Positions 36,242-45,500 of a stretch of 64,000 bases of DNA are shown here, in pieces. The notes under the pieces are model-generated. The model ran no database searches. It had not been told where the DNA came from and saw nothing but the letters and a program-made list of their open reading frames with translations. Within the stretch, counting starts at the first letter, position 1, and every line of letters begins with the position of its first letter. Where the stretch lies: assembly GCF_009711935.1 (NCBI RefSeq), contig NZ_VIKX01000187.1, positions 117,959 to 181,958 of the forward strand. Direction: 5' to 3'. This stretch comes from Dolichospermum sp. UHCC 0259 (GTDB taxonomy: Bacteria > Cyanobacteriota > Cyanobacteriia > Cyanobacteriales > Nostocaceae). The position numbers were made by a program, and so were the translations under genes.

Positions 36242-39200
36242 ATGAATATTCAGCAAAACAAGACCGCAAAAATGGCAATTGTAGGAATGGATGCCTTTTT
36301 TGGTGAATGTCAAGAATTAGATGCCTTCGAGAGCAGTATTTACGATGGAAAACAGCATTTTATCCCTCTACCAGAACAAAGATGGCATGGTATTAATGAG
36401 CAAGAAACTTTACTTCGAGAGTATGGTTTAGAAGCGGGAAAAGTCCCCCAAGGAGCGTACATTGATAACTTTGAAGTTGATACTTTAGCTTACAAAATTC
36501 CTCCTAATGAAGTTGAGAAAATCAACTCTCAACAACTTTTATTATTAAGGGTTGCTGACCACGCCCTCAAAGATGCGGGAATTTCACCTAATAGTAACGT
36601 AGCGGTAATCATTGCCGCAGATACAGAATTATCTGTACACAAACTCCAGCAAAGATGGAATTCATCTTGGCAAATAAAAGATGGTTTGAATGGGGCAGAA
36701 ATTGCTTTATCACCGGAAAAAATTAATCAATTAGAAGGCATTGTTCAAGATAGTATTCACAATCAAGTTGAACTTAGTGAATATCTCAGTCACGTTACCA
36801 ACATTATGGCCAGTCGAATTTCTTCTTTATGGAATTTATCTGGTCCATCTTTTACAATTAGTGCCGTCGAAACAGCCGCTTTCAAAGCCTTAGAATTAGC
36901 ACAAATGTTGCTAGATACTCATGAAGTAGATGCTGTCGTTGTCGGTGCTGTTGACTTAGCAGGAGGTGTAGAAAATGTCTTATTACGAAGTCAATTTGGT
37001 AAAATTAATACAGGAGTCAATACTTTAAGTTTTGACGAAAAAGCCAATGGTTGGAATGTGGGAGAAGGTGCAGGTGCAGTAGTTCTTAAACGTCATGATA
37101 CGGCGTTAGCAAACAATGAACGTATCTATGCAGTAATTAATGGTATTAGCATTGGTCAATCTCCCTCAATGGCTGTAGATAGCCATACCATTACCCAAGT
37201 TTGTCAACAAGCTTTTCAACAAGCTGGTATTGAACCCACAAAAGTCAATTATTTGGAAGTCTGCGCTAGTGGTATTCCCACAGAAGACGAAGCTGAAATT
37301 AACGGTATCCTCCAAGCTTATCCTGCCGTTGGAGATGGTTTACACTGCGCTATAGGTAGCGTTAAATCCAATATTGGTCATACCTTCGTTGCGTCTGGAA
37401 TTGCCAGTTTAATTAAAACTGCACTGAGTATTTATCACAGATATATTCCTGGAACACCCAATTGGTCTGGTGTGAAAACACCGCAAGTATGGGAAGGTAG
37501 TCCTTTCTATGTTGCTACTGAGTCTAGACCTTGGTTTTTGCAAAAAGAAGTCAAATCTCGAATTTCTGCAATTAATAGTATTGGTTGTGACGGTTCTTTT
37601 GCTCATGTTATTTTATCAGAAGAAACCCAACAACCAGAACGCACCAGTAAATATTTAGAATCCAGACCTTTGCATTTATTACCCATTGCCGCAGATGATC
37701 AATCTAGCTTATTAGCAGCATTGGATCATTTGGAAGCAACAATTGAAAATGCTGATTCTCTCAAAAATATTGCGAGTCAAACCTTTGTTAAATTTCAACA
37801 AAACTCTGACAGCAAATATACACTTTCCCTAACGGGACGCAACCAAAAAGAATTAATTAAAGAAATTAATTCTGCTAAAAAAGGTGTAACTAATGCCTTT
37901 GCAAATGGCAAAGATTGGCAAACTCCCATAGGTAGTTACTTCACACCTAAACCACTAGGTAAAGATGGAGAAATTGCCTTTATTTATCCCGCTGCTGTTA
38001 ATACTTATTTGGGTATTGGTAGAAGTCTTTTCCGTCTATTTCCTAAAGTCTTTGATGATGTGATTATCAAAAGCCTTTACGAACGAGCCGCAGATGTGGA
38101 AAAACTGGTATTTCCGAGAAGTTTGAGTAAATTATCAACTCGACAATTAGAAACATTAGAAAAGAAATTGTTGGATGATTCCTGGGCAATGTTTGAAGCA
38201 GAAGTGCTTTTTACTAGATTAATCTCCACAATTATCACCGAAGATTTTAACATTAAACCTAAATATATTTTCGGATATAGTTTAGGTGAAACTAGCATGA
38301 TGGTTGCTCAAGGAGTATGGAGCAATTTTTATGAAGTCAGTCACACCTTTAACTCATCAGCATTATTTGGAGATAGATTATCAGGTCAAAAAAATGCTGT
38401 CCGTGAATATTGGGGACTACCAAAAACTGACACAATTCCAGAGAATAAGTTATGGGCTAACTACGTTCTTATGGCTACTCCAGCCCAAGTTAGAGAATGT
38501 TTAAAAAATGAAACTCGCGTTTACTTGACACAAATTAATACATCAGAAGAAGTATTAATTGCCGGAGAACCAGCAGCTTGTGAACGAGTAATTAAAACCC
38601 TGGGTTGTAATTCTTTTCCTGCTCCTTTTGATCATGTGATTCATTGTCAAGCAATGCAATCAGAATCTCAAGAACTAGAAAAATTATACACCATACCAGC
38701 GCAAAAAATACCCGGAATTAAGTTTTACTCCTCCGCTGAATATCAATCAATTGAACTTGAAAGTAAACAAATTGCTCACAATATTGCCACAGGATTATGT
38801 CAACAACTCGACTTTCCCCGCTTAGTTAATCGCGTCTATAGTGACGGTGCAAAAATCTTTATTGAAGCCGGTGCTGGTGGTATTTGTTCACGTTGGATAG
38901 ATAAAAATCTAGCTAATCAAGAACATCTTACCGTATCCCTAAACCGACGGGGTACAGATGATCATACCTCCCTAATTAAAGCATTAGCAAAACTATTGAG
39001 TCATCAAGTAAACTTGAATCTCGCTCCTTTGTATAACTTATCCTCAGAAAATACCCAACAAAAAAAAGCTGCACTGAGAAAAGTTACATTAGGTGGTAAA
39101 TCCATGATTTCTGCAATTTTAAATGCAGAAAATCGCCAAATTTTTGCTAATAGCCAAAAGCAAACATTTTTTACTCATCAAGAGTATAAAATCACCAATT

Positions 39201-39556
39201 CCCTACAGACATCGGAGAAAATAGCACCTACAGAAATTTATCCCAAACCCCAACCCAAGATACAGAAAAATACCATGAAAACGATCATGGAGAACGGTTT
39301 GGAATTGTCAAAGAAACTAAAATTCTTTGAGTCAACAAAAATCATTAAGCAAAACATAAATCAAGAATCTAGTGGAAAAATTAGCATGAATGATTTAAAA
39401 ATTGCTCAGTATCAAAACCTGAGTAACAACACTGCCAAATTAACTAAAACACACACAAGTTTCTTAGCAGCTAGACAAGATTTTAGTCAACAAATGAGCG
39501 AAATCATTCAATTGCAACTAGCTTGCGCTCAAAACCTACTCAACGAAGAAAAATAA
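36242..39556 (+). CDS. hglC: HglC: PfaB-like protein, degenerate KS plus acyltransferase
   Basis: A 1,104-aa protein. The N-terminal KS-like domain (about 10-455) has lost its catalytic residues: the Cys position reads Glu210 (ISAVETAAFKAL where IDAACSSSFYAI is expected), and the first His is Cys (LEVCASGIP for ECHATGT). IGHTFVASG is kept. The AT domain (about 575-925) has Ser680 in FGYSLGETSMM. The C-terminal tail (about 960-1104) is basic and helical with no known domain. The arrangement equals PfaB of PUFA synthases. Its roles are probably chain-length factor for HglD plus acyl loading or release. It starts 4 bases after the hglD stop, so the two are coupled. Confidence 0.87.
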   Translation: MNIQQNKTAKMAIVGMDAFFGECQELDAFESSIYDGKQHFIPLPEQRWHGINEQETLLREYGLEAGKVPQGAYIDNFEVDTLAYKIPPNEVEKINSQQLLLLRVADHALKDAGISPNSNVAVIIAADTELSVHKLQQRWNSSWQIKDGLNGAEIALSPEKINQLEGIVQDSIHNQVELSEYLSHVTNIMASRISSLWNLSGPSFTISAVETAAFKALELAQMLLDTHEVDAVVVGAVDLAGGVENVLLRSQFGKINTGVNTLSFDEKANGWNVGEGAGAVVLKRHDTALANNERIYAVINGISIGQSPSMAVDSHTITQVCQQAFQQAGIEPTKVNYLEVCASGIPTEDEAEINGILQAYPAVGDGLHCAIGSVKSNIGHTFVASGIASLIKTALSIYHRYIPGTPNWSGVKTPQVWEGSPFYVATESRPWFLQKEVKSRISAINSIGCDGSFAHVILSEETQQPERTSKYLESRPLHLLPIAADDQSSLLAALDHLEATIENADSLKNIASQTFVKFQQNSDSKYTLSLTGRNQKELIKEINSAKKGVTNAFANGKDWQTPIGSYFTPKPLGKDGEIAFIYPAAVNTYLGIGRSLFRLFPKVFDDVIIKSLYERAADVEKLVFPRSLSKLSTRQLETLEKKLLDDSWAMFEAEVLFTRLISTIITEDFNIKPKYIFGYSLGETSMMVAQGVWSNFYEVSHTFNSSALFGDRLSGQKNAVREYWGLPKTDTIPENKLWANYVLMATPAQVRECLKNETRVYLTQINTSEEVLIAGEPAACERVIKTLGCNSFPAPFDHVIHCQAMQSESQELEKLYTIPAQKIPGIKFYSSAEYQSIELESKQIAHNIATGLCQQLDFPRLVNRVYSDGAKIFIEAGAGGICSRWIDKNLANQEHLTVSLNRRGTDDHTSLIKALAKLLSHQVNLNLAPLYNLSSENTQQKKAALRKVTLGGKSMISAILNAENRQIFANSQKQTFFTHQEYKITNSLQTSEKIAPTEIYPKPQPKIQKNTMKTIMENGLELSKKLKFFESTKIIKQNINQESSGKISMNDLKIAQYQNLSNNTAKLTKTHTSFLAARQDFSQQMSEIIQLQLACAQNLLNEEK

Positions 39557-39640
39557 CCATTTAAGAAGTCATTCAAACCGGATTAAAACAGAAGGAAGAA
39601 TCTTGGATTTCCATTACTCCCTTCCTAGAGTAATATTAAA

Positions 39641-39700
39641 TATCTTCTTCTCTTCCTTCTTCTATTCTTCCTTCGTGTACTTCGTTCCTTCGTGGTTCAT
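39641..39700. repeat. ACGAAGG-type dispersed repeat, copy 3 (inverted)
   Basis: TCTTCTCTTCCTTC...CCTTCGTGTACTTCGTTCCTTCGTGGTTCATT lies between hglC and hglA. Short ORFs crossing it on both strands are repeat artefacts. Confidence 0.85.
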
Positions 39701-39780
39701 TACCTATCTTCCTTCCTGTAAACTCCTTAATTCTTACTTCCATTTCAAATCTCTTGCTTATAAACTGAGGAATAATTACC

Positions 39781-41451
39781 GTGACAACAATCGAGACGGT
39801 ACTAAATAAACATGATAATGGACTAGGTTTTTTCACCTGCAATCATCATCAAAACCAAATTTGGAAAGGTTTATTAGATTGTGTGAGCTTTGAAAAAAGT
39901 GCCATCAAAGATAAACTTTTAACATCAGATAAACCTTGTTATATTATTAAAATAGCAGGAAGAATTGGTGCTACTAACGATGGTTATTTAGCACCTGCTG
40001 ATAATGGTTCATCTGGACAAGCAGAACTTTTAATCTCACTTCCACCCCTACGATTACAACAACTTGGCGACCCTAGTTTTCTCGCTGCTTATGGTGTAAA
40101 ATATGCCTATATGACAGGAGCAATGGCTGGAGGTATTGCTTCCGAAGAAATGGTAATTGCACTCGGAAAAGAGAAAATTTTAAGTTCCTTTGGTGCAGGT
40201 GGTTTACTTCCAGAACGGTTAGAAACTGCGATTAACACTATTCAAGAAGCGTTACCTAATGGACCTTATGCTTTTAATTTAATTCACAGTCCTAACGAAC
40301 CAGCAATTGAACGCCGCGCTGTAGATTTATATCTGAAATATGGTGTCAGAACGGTAGAAGCATCAGCATTTTTAGACTTAACTGCTAACATCGTTTATTA
40401 TCGAGTTGCTGGGTTAAGATTAAATGCCGCTAATCAAATTGATATCAGAAATAAGGTAATAGCTAAAGTTTCTCGTCGGGAAGTTGCCACTAAATTTTTA
40501 CAACCCGCACCAGAACGAATCCTCAAAGAATTACTTGAGCAAGGACTAATTACTGAATTGCAAGCTAATTTGGCTAGACAAGTGCCAATGGCTGATGATA
40601 TTACCGTTGAAGCTGATTCTGGTGGTCATACAGATAATCGTCCTTTAGTATGTTTATTACCTTCAATTGTTGCCCTCCGAGATGAAATTCAAAGGCAATA
40701 TAATTACTCAGTTCCGATTAGAGTTGGTGTGGCTGGAGGTATTGGTACACCAGAAGCAGCATTAGCCGGTTTTATGATGGGTGCTGCCTATATAATGACT
40801 GGTTCAATTAATCAATCTTGTGTGGAATCTGGTGCTTGTGAACATACTAAAAAGTTATTAGCACAAGCAGAAATGGCAGATATGACAATGGCTCCCGCAG
40901 CCGATATGTTTGAAATGGGAGTCAAATTACAAGTTCTCAAACGGGGGACAATGTTCCCCATGCGAGCGCAAAAACTGTATGAATTGTATCGCACTTACGA
41001 CTCTATTGAACAGATTCCCGCAGCAGAAAAAGATAAGTTAGAAAAACAGATTTTCCGTAAAAGTATTGCGGAAGTTTGGGAAGGTGCAGCGGCTTATTTA
41101 TCCCAAAAGAATCCTGAAAAATTGGGTAAAGCTGTTAATAATCCTAAATTAAAAATGGCGGTAATCTTTCGCTGGTATTTAGGATTATCTTCTCGCTGGT
41201 CTAGCTCTGGTGAAAAAGGTCGGGAAGTTGATTATCAAATATGGTGCGGACCAGCTATGGGTGGTTTCAATGACTGGGTGCGTGGTTCATATTTGTCAGA
41301 ATATGATCAGCGTCATGTTGTTGATGTTGCTGACCAAATTATGAAGGGGACAGCATTTTTATATCGTAGTCACAGTTTAAAAATGCAGGGTTTACAAATG
41401 CCTGCTTATTACAGTCAATATCAACCAATTCCTTCTACATTGGAGAAGTAA
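39781..41451 (+). CDS. hglA: HglA: PfaD-like FMN enoyl reductase
   Basis: A 556-aa protein starting with GTG 39781; GAGG lies about 12 nt upstream. It has the PfaD/nitronate-monooxygenase TIM barrel: [20 protein letters not shown] (about 110-130), [16 protein letters not shown], and the FMN-phosphate loop [20 protein letters not shown] (about 316-335) followed by [20 protein letters not shown]. In PUFA synthases PfaD is the trans-acting enoyl reductase. Here it should fully reduce the enoyl intermediates so that the glycolipid chain is saturated apart from the retained hydroxyls. It is 3 bases from hglB, in one operon. Confidence 0.88.
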   Translation: MTTIETVLNKHDNGLGFFTCNHHQNQIWKGLLDCVSFEKSAIKDKLLTSDKPCYIIKIAGRIGATNDGYLAPADNGSSGQAELLISLPPLRLQQLGDPSFLAAYGVKYAYMTGAMAGGIASEEMVIALGKEKILSSFGAGGLLPERLETAINTIQEALPNGPYAFNLIHSPNEPAIERRAVDLYLKYGVRTVEASAFLDLTANIVYYRVAGLRLNAANQIDIRNKVIAKVSRREVATKFLQPAPERILKELLEQGLITELQANLARQVPMADDITVEADSGGHTDNRPLVCLLPSIVALRDEIQRQYNYSVPIRVGVAGGIGTPEAALAGFMMGAAYIMTGSINQSCVESGACEHTKKLLAQAEMADMTMAPAADMFEMGVKLQVLKRGTMFPMRAQKLYELYRTYDSIEQIPAAEKDKLEKQIFRKSIAEVWEGAAAYLSQKNPEKLGKAVNNPKLKMAVIFRWYLGLSSRWSSSGEKGREVDYQIWCGPAMGGFNDWVRGSYLSEYDQRHVVDVADQIMKGTAFLYRSHSLKMQGLQMPAYYSQYQPIPSTLEK

Positions 41452-41453
41452 AA

Positions 41454-42968
41454 ATGAATTTAAAACAGTCTCATAGTGCTGAAAGTATTCAAGCATTTCT
41501 AGTTTCTCATCTTGCGGAAGTTGTGGGAGTTGAAACATCAGAAATTGATGTTAATGAAAACTTAGAAAATTATGGTTTGGATTCTGCTCAAGCCATGATG
41601 ATTATTAGTAAATTAGAAGAATTGCTAGGTTTTAAACCTTCTCCTATTTTACTTTGGCATTATCCCAATATTGCGGCTCTTTCTGGGCGTTTAGCAGACG
41701 AATCAGGTGATGATTCTCAAGTGAAAGATGCAGGCTCAGGCACAAATTCTCCGGTTAGTTTTGCTCCTCCTCTGTTAGATTTAGCTGCGGAAGCTGTTCT
41801 AGACCCCACTATTCAACCCATAGGTACTGCTGTTTCTGTTACTAATCCTAAAAACATCTTTTTAACCGGGGGAACAGGTTATTTAGGGGCTTTTATTATC
41901 AAGGAATTACTAGAAGTATCGGACGCAAATCTTTATTGTTTAGTCCGTGCGGATAATGTAGAAGCAGGGAAAAGCAAATTAGAAAATAATTTGCAACAAT
42001 ATGGAATTTGGCAAGATCATTATAGTAGCCGAATTATCCCCATTATTGGTGACTTAGCACAGCCACATTTAGGAATTAATGCAGAACAATTTCAAAATCT
42101 AGCTGCTAATATTGATACCATTTATCATAGTGCAGCTTTGCTGAATTATGTTTATCCTTACTCAGCATTAAAAACAGCGAATGTTTTAGGAACACAGGAA
42201 GTTTTGCGTTTAGCTTGTCAAACTAAAGTTAAGCCATTGCATTATGTTTCTAGTGTGGCTGTTTTTGAATCCAGTGCTTATGCTGGTAAGCTAGTTAAAG
42301 AAGATGATGATTTCCATGATTGGGAAGGTATTTTCCTCGGTTATTCCCAAACTAAATGGGTGGCAGAAAAATTAGTGAAAATTGCTGGTAGTCGAGGATT
42401 ACCTATTACTATTCACAGACCTCCTTTAATTTCTGGAGATAGCCAAACTGGAATTTGTAATACCCATGATTTCATTAATTTGATGATTAAAGGTTGTCTA
42501 CAAATGGGTTCTTTCCCTGATGTAGATTATATGTTAGATATGTCTCCGGTTGATTATGTGAGCAAATCTGTTGTTTATCTGTCTCGACAAGAAACATCAG
42601 TAGGTAAGGCTTTCCATTTACAACATCCCCAACCTGCTTCCTTAAAATCTTTAGTTGATTGGGTGCGTTCTTTTGGATTTTCACTGAAGATGATTCCCTA
42701 CGAAGAGTGGCAAGCAGAGTTAATTAATAATGTCACATCTCAAGACAATCCTTTATATACTTTGCGTCCATTTTTACTAGAACGTTGGTCTGATGAACAA
42801 ATCACCATTCCTGATTTGTATTTACAGGCCAGAAGACCAATTATCAGTTGTGAAGCAACTCTAGCAGCACTCAAAGGCAGTTCTATTGTTTGTCCTCCAA
42901 TTGATTCTCAATTGTTGATGACTTACACATCTTACTTAGTACAAACTGGTTTCTTAAGTCTTGCTTAA
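41454..42968 (+). CDS. hglB: HglB: ACP plus thioester reductase
   Basis: A 504-aa protein. The N-terminal carrier domain (about 10-85) has [21 protein letters not shown], with the phosphopantetheine Ser in LDS. The C-terminal reductase (about 135-490) is an extended SDR of the Lys2/thioester-reductase type: [20 protein letters not shown] binds NADPH, and the active-site Tyr/Lys are in [11 protein letters not shown]. It would release the finished chain as an aldehyde or alcohol, which explains the primary alcohol of heterocyst glycolipids. HglB is named in Anabaena PCC 7120, where mutants lack the glycolipid layer. It starts 2 bases after the hglA stop and ends before a MITE-like spacer. Confidence 0.92.
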   Translation: MNLKQSHSAESIQAFLVSHLAEVVGVETSEIDVNENLENYGLDSAQAMMIISKLEELLGFKPSPILLWHYPNIAALSGRLADESGDDSQVKDAGSGTNSPVSFAPPLLDLAAEAVLDPTIQPIGTAVSVTNPKNIFLTGGTGYLGAFIIKELLEVSDANLYCLVRADNVEAGKSKLENNLQQYGIWQDHYSSRIIPIIGDLAQPHLGINAEQFQNLAANIDTIYHSAALLNYVYPYSALKTANVLGTQEVLRLACQTKVKPLHYVSSVAVFESSAYAGKLVKEDDDFHDWEGIFLGYSQTKWVAEKLVKIAGSRGLPITIHRPPLISGDSQTGICNTHDFINLMIKGCLQMGSFPDVDYMLDMSPVDYVSKSVVYLSRQETSVGKAFHLQHPQPASLKSLVDWVRSFGFSLKMIPYEEWQAELINNVTSQDNPLYTLRPFLLERWSDEQITIPDLYLQARRPIISCEATLAALKGSSIVCPPIDSQLLMTYTSYLVQTGFLSLA

Positions 42969-42983
42969 TATCAAGTTTAGGTG

Positions 42984-43086
42984 AAGCTGCACATAATTAT
43001 GAAATCCAGATTTTATCCGTATTTATCCGCGTTCATCTGCGTTTATCTGCGGTCAATTATTCTGGAAATCTTATTATATGCAGCTT
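42984..43086. repeat. MITE-like element between hglB and the SDR gene
   Basis: About 28-bp imperfect terminal inverted repeats: AAGCTGCACATAAT at the left and ATTATATGCAGCTT at the right, 13 of 14 matching, extended by CCAGA/TCTGG. The core holds alternating 'tttatccg/catctgcg' units common in cyanobacterial intergenic DNA. It is 103 bp long with no ORF. Confidence 0.7.
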
Positions 43087-43162
43087 AATTTTTATTTGTT
43101 ATAATGTAAGGGCGTTGGCACAATTTATCAGTGCCAATTCCAGCTAACTCACTTTTCTTAAA

Positions 43163-43954
43163 ATGAACACAAAATGTCAGGGAACAGTTTTGATCACGGG
43201 TGCAGCTAATGGTATTGGTTATCAATTAGCTCGTATTTTTGCTCATAATAATTATAATCTAGTGTTGGTAGATAGACTAGCAGAAAAAATCACCAAAATA
43301 GCTATTGATTTTGCAGAAGAGTTTAGAATTTCTGTTAAACCTATTATTAAAGATTTATCTATATCTACATCTCCTGAAGAAATTTTCACGGAGTTACAAC
43401 AAACTGGTATTAAAGTTGATATTTTAGTAAATAATGCTGGGTTTGGTACGTATGGTTTATTTAATGAAACTAATCTCAAGACTGAACTGGAAATGTTGCA
43501 GGTAAATTTAGTTTGTCTTACCCATTTAACTAAGTTGTTTCTCAAAGAAATGGTTAAACAAGGTTATGGAAAGATATTAAATGTTTCTTCTGCGGCTGCA
43601 TTTCAACCAGGTCCGTTAATGGCGGTGTATTTTGCCACTAAAGCTTATATTTTATCATTTTCCGAAGCGATCGCTAATGAATTAGAAGGTACAGGTGTCA
43701 CCGTCACAGTTCTTTGTCCAGGTTCAACAGCATCTGCTTTTCATGAAAGAACCGGCATGGCAGATTCTAAGATGCTGAAGGGGAAAAATATGATGGATGC
43801 GGAAACTGTCGCTCAGATGGGATATGATGGGTTAATGCGAGGAAAAACAATTGTTATTCCTGGTTTTATGAATAAAATGATGTCAAAATGTGTACGGTTT
43901 ATTCCTAGAAAACTTGTCACAAAAATAGTCAGAAGTATGCAAGAAGAGAAGTAG
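43163..43954 (+). CDS. Short-chain dehydrogenase/reductase at the hetN position (DltE/YqjQ-like)
   Basis: A 263-aa classical SDR. It has VLITGAANGIGYQLARIFAH (NADPH loop), LVNNAGFGTYG, a catalytic SSAAAFQPGPLMAVYFATK (Ser, Tyr-x3-Lys) and LCPGSTASAFHE, the last typical of DltE-like SDRs. In Anabaena PCC 7120 the next gene after hglB is hetN, whose product carries an RGSGR pentapeptide that represses heterocyst formation. Here the equivalent helix end reads EMVKQGYGKILNVSS and no RGSGR occurs anywhere in the protein. I therefore do not call it hetN. It may be a ketoreductase acting on glycolipid or other fatty chains. The last 100 bases recur as a fragment at 44700-44802. Confidence 0.8.
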   Translation: MNTKCQGTVLITGAANGIGYQLARIFAHNNYNLVLVDRLAEKITKIAIDFAEEFRISVKPIIKDLSISTSPEEIFTELQQTGIKVDILVNNAGFGTYGLFNETNLKTELEMLQVNLVCLTHLTKLFLKEMVKQGYGKILNVSSAAAFQPGPLMAVYFATKAYILSFSEAIANELEGTGVTVTVLCPGSTASAFHERTGMADSKMLKGKNMMDAETVAQMGYDGLMRGKTIVIPGFMNKMMSKCVRFIPRKLVTKIVRSMQEEK

Positions 43955-44102
43955 GGGTAAAGCATGAGCTAAACCCTTACACATTTAGGTTTTTCGTAAT
44001 CTTGTGAAAGTTAAAATCTCAGCCGCATTCACAAAACCAATCTAAAATTAGACCATGATAGAATATTACTAATATCACAATCATTAACTCTCTGTTGATA
44101 TT

Positions 44103-44693
44103 ATGCAAACACAAACACGATATTACACCCCAGAAGAATACTTAGAACTCGAAGAACAAGCAGAGTATAAAAGCGAATATCGAGATGGAGAAATTATAGC
44201 TATGACTGGAGGAACAACAAATCATAATAAAATAGCTCTTAATTTCGCAGCTTCCTTAAAATACGGATTAAGAAAGAAAAACTATGACGTTTATATTGGT
44301 GATGTGCGCTTGTGGATACCGCGTTATCGTCAACATACATACCCTGATGTGATGATAATTCAAGGAGAACCTATTTATTCTACTGAAAATACTACCACTG
44401 TGATGAATCCTTTATTAATTGCTGAAGTTTCATCTAAATCAACTAGTAATTATGACCAAAGTGATAAATTTATGTATTATCGTTCTATACCTGAATTTAA
44501 AGAATACATTTTAATCAATCAATATCAATATCATGTTATGCAATATGTGAAAACAAATGATGGTAAATGGATATTCACAGAATTGGAATTGGAATCAGAT
44601 GTTTTAACATTACAAACTATAGATTTTCAGATTGCTTTAAATGAAATATATGAACAGGTAAATTTTACCCAAAGCAATGAAAATCAAGAATAA
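44103..44693 (+). CDS. Uma2-family putative endonuclease, second copy
   Basis: A 196-aa protein. YYTPEEYLELEEQAEYKSEYRDGEIIAMTGGT, VYIGDVRLWIPRYRQHTYPDVMII and PLLIAEVSSKSTSNYDQSDKF are the standard Uma2 signatures, with PD...E-x-S for the nuclease core. It is only distantly similar to the Uma2 at 14144. It lies between a full SDR gene (43163-43954) and a copied SDR 3' end (44700-44802). The orientation matches the flanking genes. It sits where PCC 7120 has hetI nearby; no PPTase gene is in this window. Confidence 0.87.
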   Translation: MQTQTRYYTPEEYLELEEQAEYKSEYRDGEIIAMTGGTTNHNKIALNFAASLKYGLRKKNYDVYIGDVRLWIPRYRQHTYPDVMIIQGEPIYSTENTTTVMNPLLIAEVSSKSTSNYDQSDKFMYYRSIPEFKEYILINQYQYHVMQYVKTNDGKWIFTELELESDVLTLQTIDFQIALNEIYEQVNFTQSNENQE

Positions 44694-44699
44694 TCATTA

Positions 44700-44802
44700 T
44701 GTATTTCCTGGCGGTATGAATAAAATTCTGTCAAAGTGTGTGAGGTTTATTCCAAGAAAAATTGTCATAAAAATTGTGAGAAGTATGCAGGAAGATAAGT
44801 AA
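44700..44802 (+). pseudogene. Duplicate 3' end of the SDR gene
   Basis: In frame it reads PGGMNKILSKCVRF then IPRKIVIKIVRSMQEDK and a TAA. This matches the last 31 codons of the SDR at 43163-43954 (PGFMNKMMSKCVRF ... RSMQEEK). There is no start or catalytic part. It is a fossil of either an insertion or a former tandem copy. Confidence 0.92.
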
Positions 44803-44809
44803 GTAGAAC

Positions 44810-45310
44810 TTACCAACTACATCCTCCACAATCTAAAGCACTGCAATCTAAAGCACTACAATCCAACGAATTACAATGAGCAATACTGCTACAATCAGGA
44901 GCTATATTGGTCAATTCAACACAATTACAACTCAAATCCGCACAATCAAGACAGTTAGTGCCATCATTATTAAGAAATGAGGAATTTCGAGGAGTTTTTA
45001 TGGTTGCTGTTTTAGTATTTGGTGTCGCTGCTTCTTCATTTTCTTCTGGTAATTCGGGGTTGTCAATTTGCGATCGCAAAATCCGATTAGCCTCTGTACA
45101 AGCTTGAAATCTTTTCTTAGACTTGACAAAAGCGTCTGTTAACCCATATTCAGCAATTTGTCGTTTTACATACCCAGAACAAGATTCTCCACCATGTAAG
45201 ACGCGATGAGCGCATCTAAACCCTTTATAGGGAGAAATATATCTTTGATAGCCTGTAATAGCTGTTACACCTATGCGGCGGGAAAAACTATCAAATAGAG
45301 AAATTTGCAT
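44810..45310 (-). CDS. yidD: YidD-family membrane-insertion factor with Cys-rich tail
   Basis: A 166-aa protein. The N-terminal 70 residues carry the YidD signature: ITGYQRYISPYKGFRCAHRV, then GESCSGYVKRQIAEYGL. YidD is a small amphipathic membrane-associated protein that helps insertion or folding of membrane proteins with YidC. The rest is not part of ordinary YidD: an Asn/Thr/Lys linker and about 60 residues with roughly twelve cysteines in repeats such as LDCSALDCSALDCGGC. That tail could bind metal or form disulfides. Cyanobacterial relatives often have extended tails, so this may be a lineage feature. It is convergent with the preceding fragment and divergent from chlP. Confidence 0.8.
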   Translation of the reverse strand: MQISLFDSFSRRIGVTAITGYQRYISPYKGFRCAHRVLHGGESCSGYVKRQIAEYGLTDAFVKSKKRFQACTEANRILRSQIDNPELPEENEEAATPNTKTATIKTPRNSSFLNNDGTNCLDCADLSCNCVELTNIAPDCSSIAHCNSLDCSALDCSALDCGGCSW

Positions 45311-45500
45311 ATTTAATGATTAGTAATTCTTTTAGTTACCATTGATTAATACTTACTCATAAGATATAAAAGACACGGTTTTCATGTCGAAATATTAAGG
45401 AATATTGCATTTCTGTCAAAACTTGAACCTTAATCGAAAATTCAGCCAAAAGTCCGTGATAGGATACTTTGGGAAAATATTTATAATTGGGAGAAAACCT

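Noticed and set aside
39603..39842. Two short ORFs (68 aa each strand) between hglC and hglA
   Set aside because: Both cross the ACGAAGG-type dispersed repeat and are artefacts of its composition.
43163..43954. Annotation as hetN from its place after hglB
   Set aside because: No RGSGR motif and a different SDR subtype; position alone is not enough.
45405..45500. Longer N-terminus for ChlP from ATG 45405
   Set aside because: The additional 32 residues do not resemble ChlP; TTG 45501 gives the canonical MTLRVAVVGSGPAG start and 406 aa.
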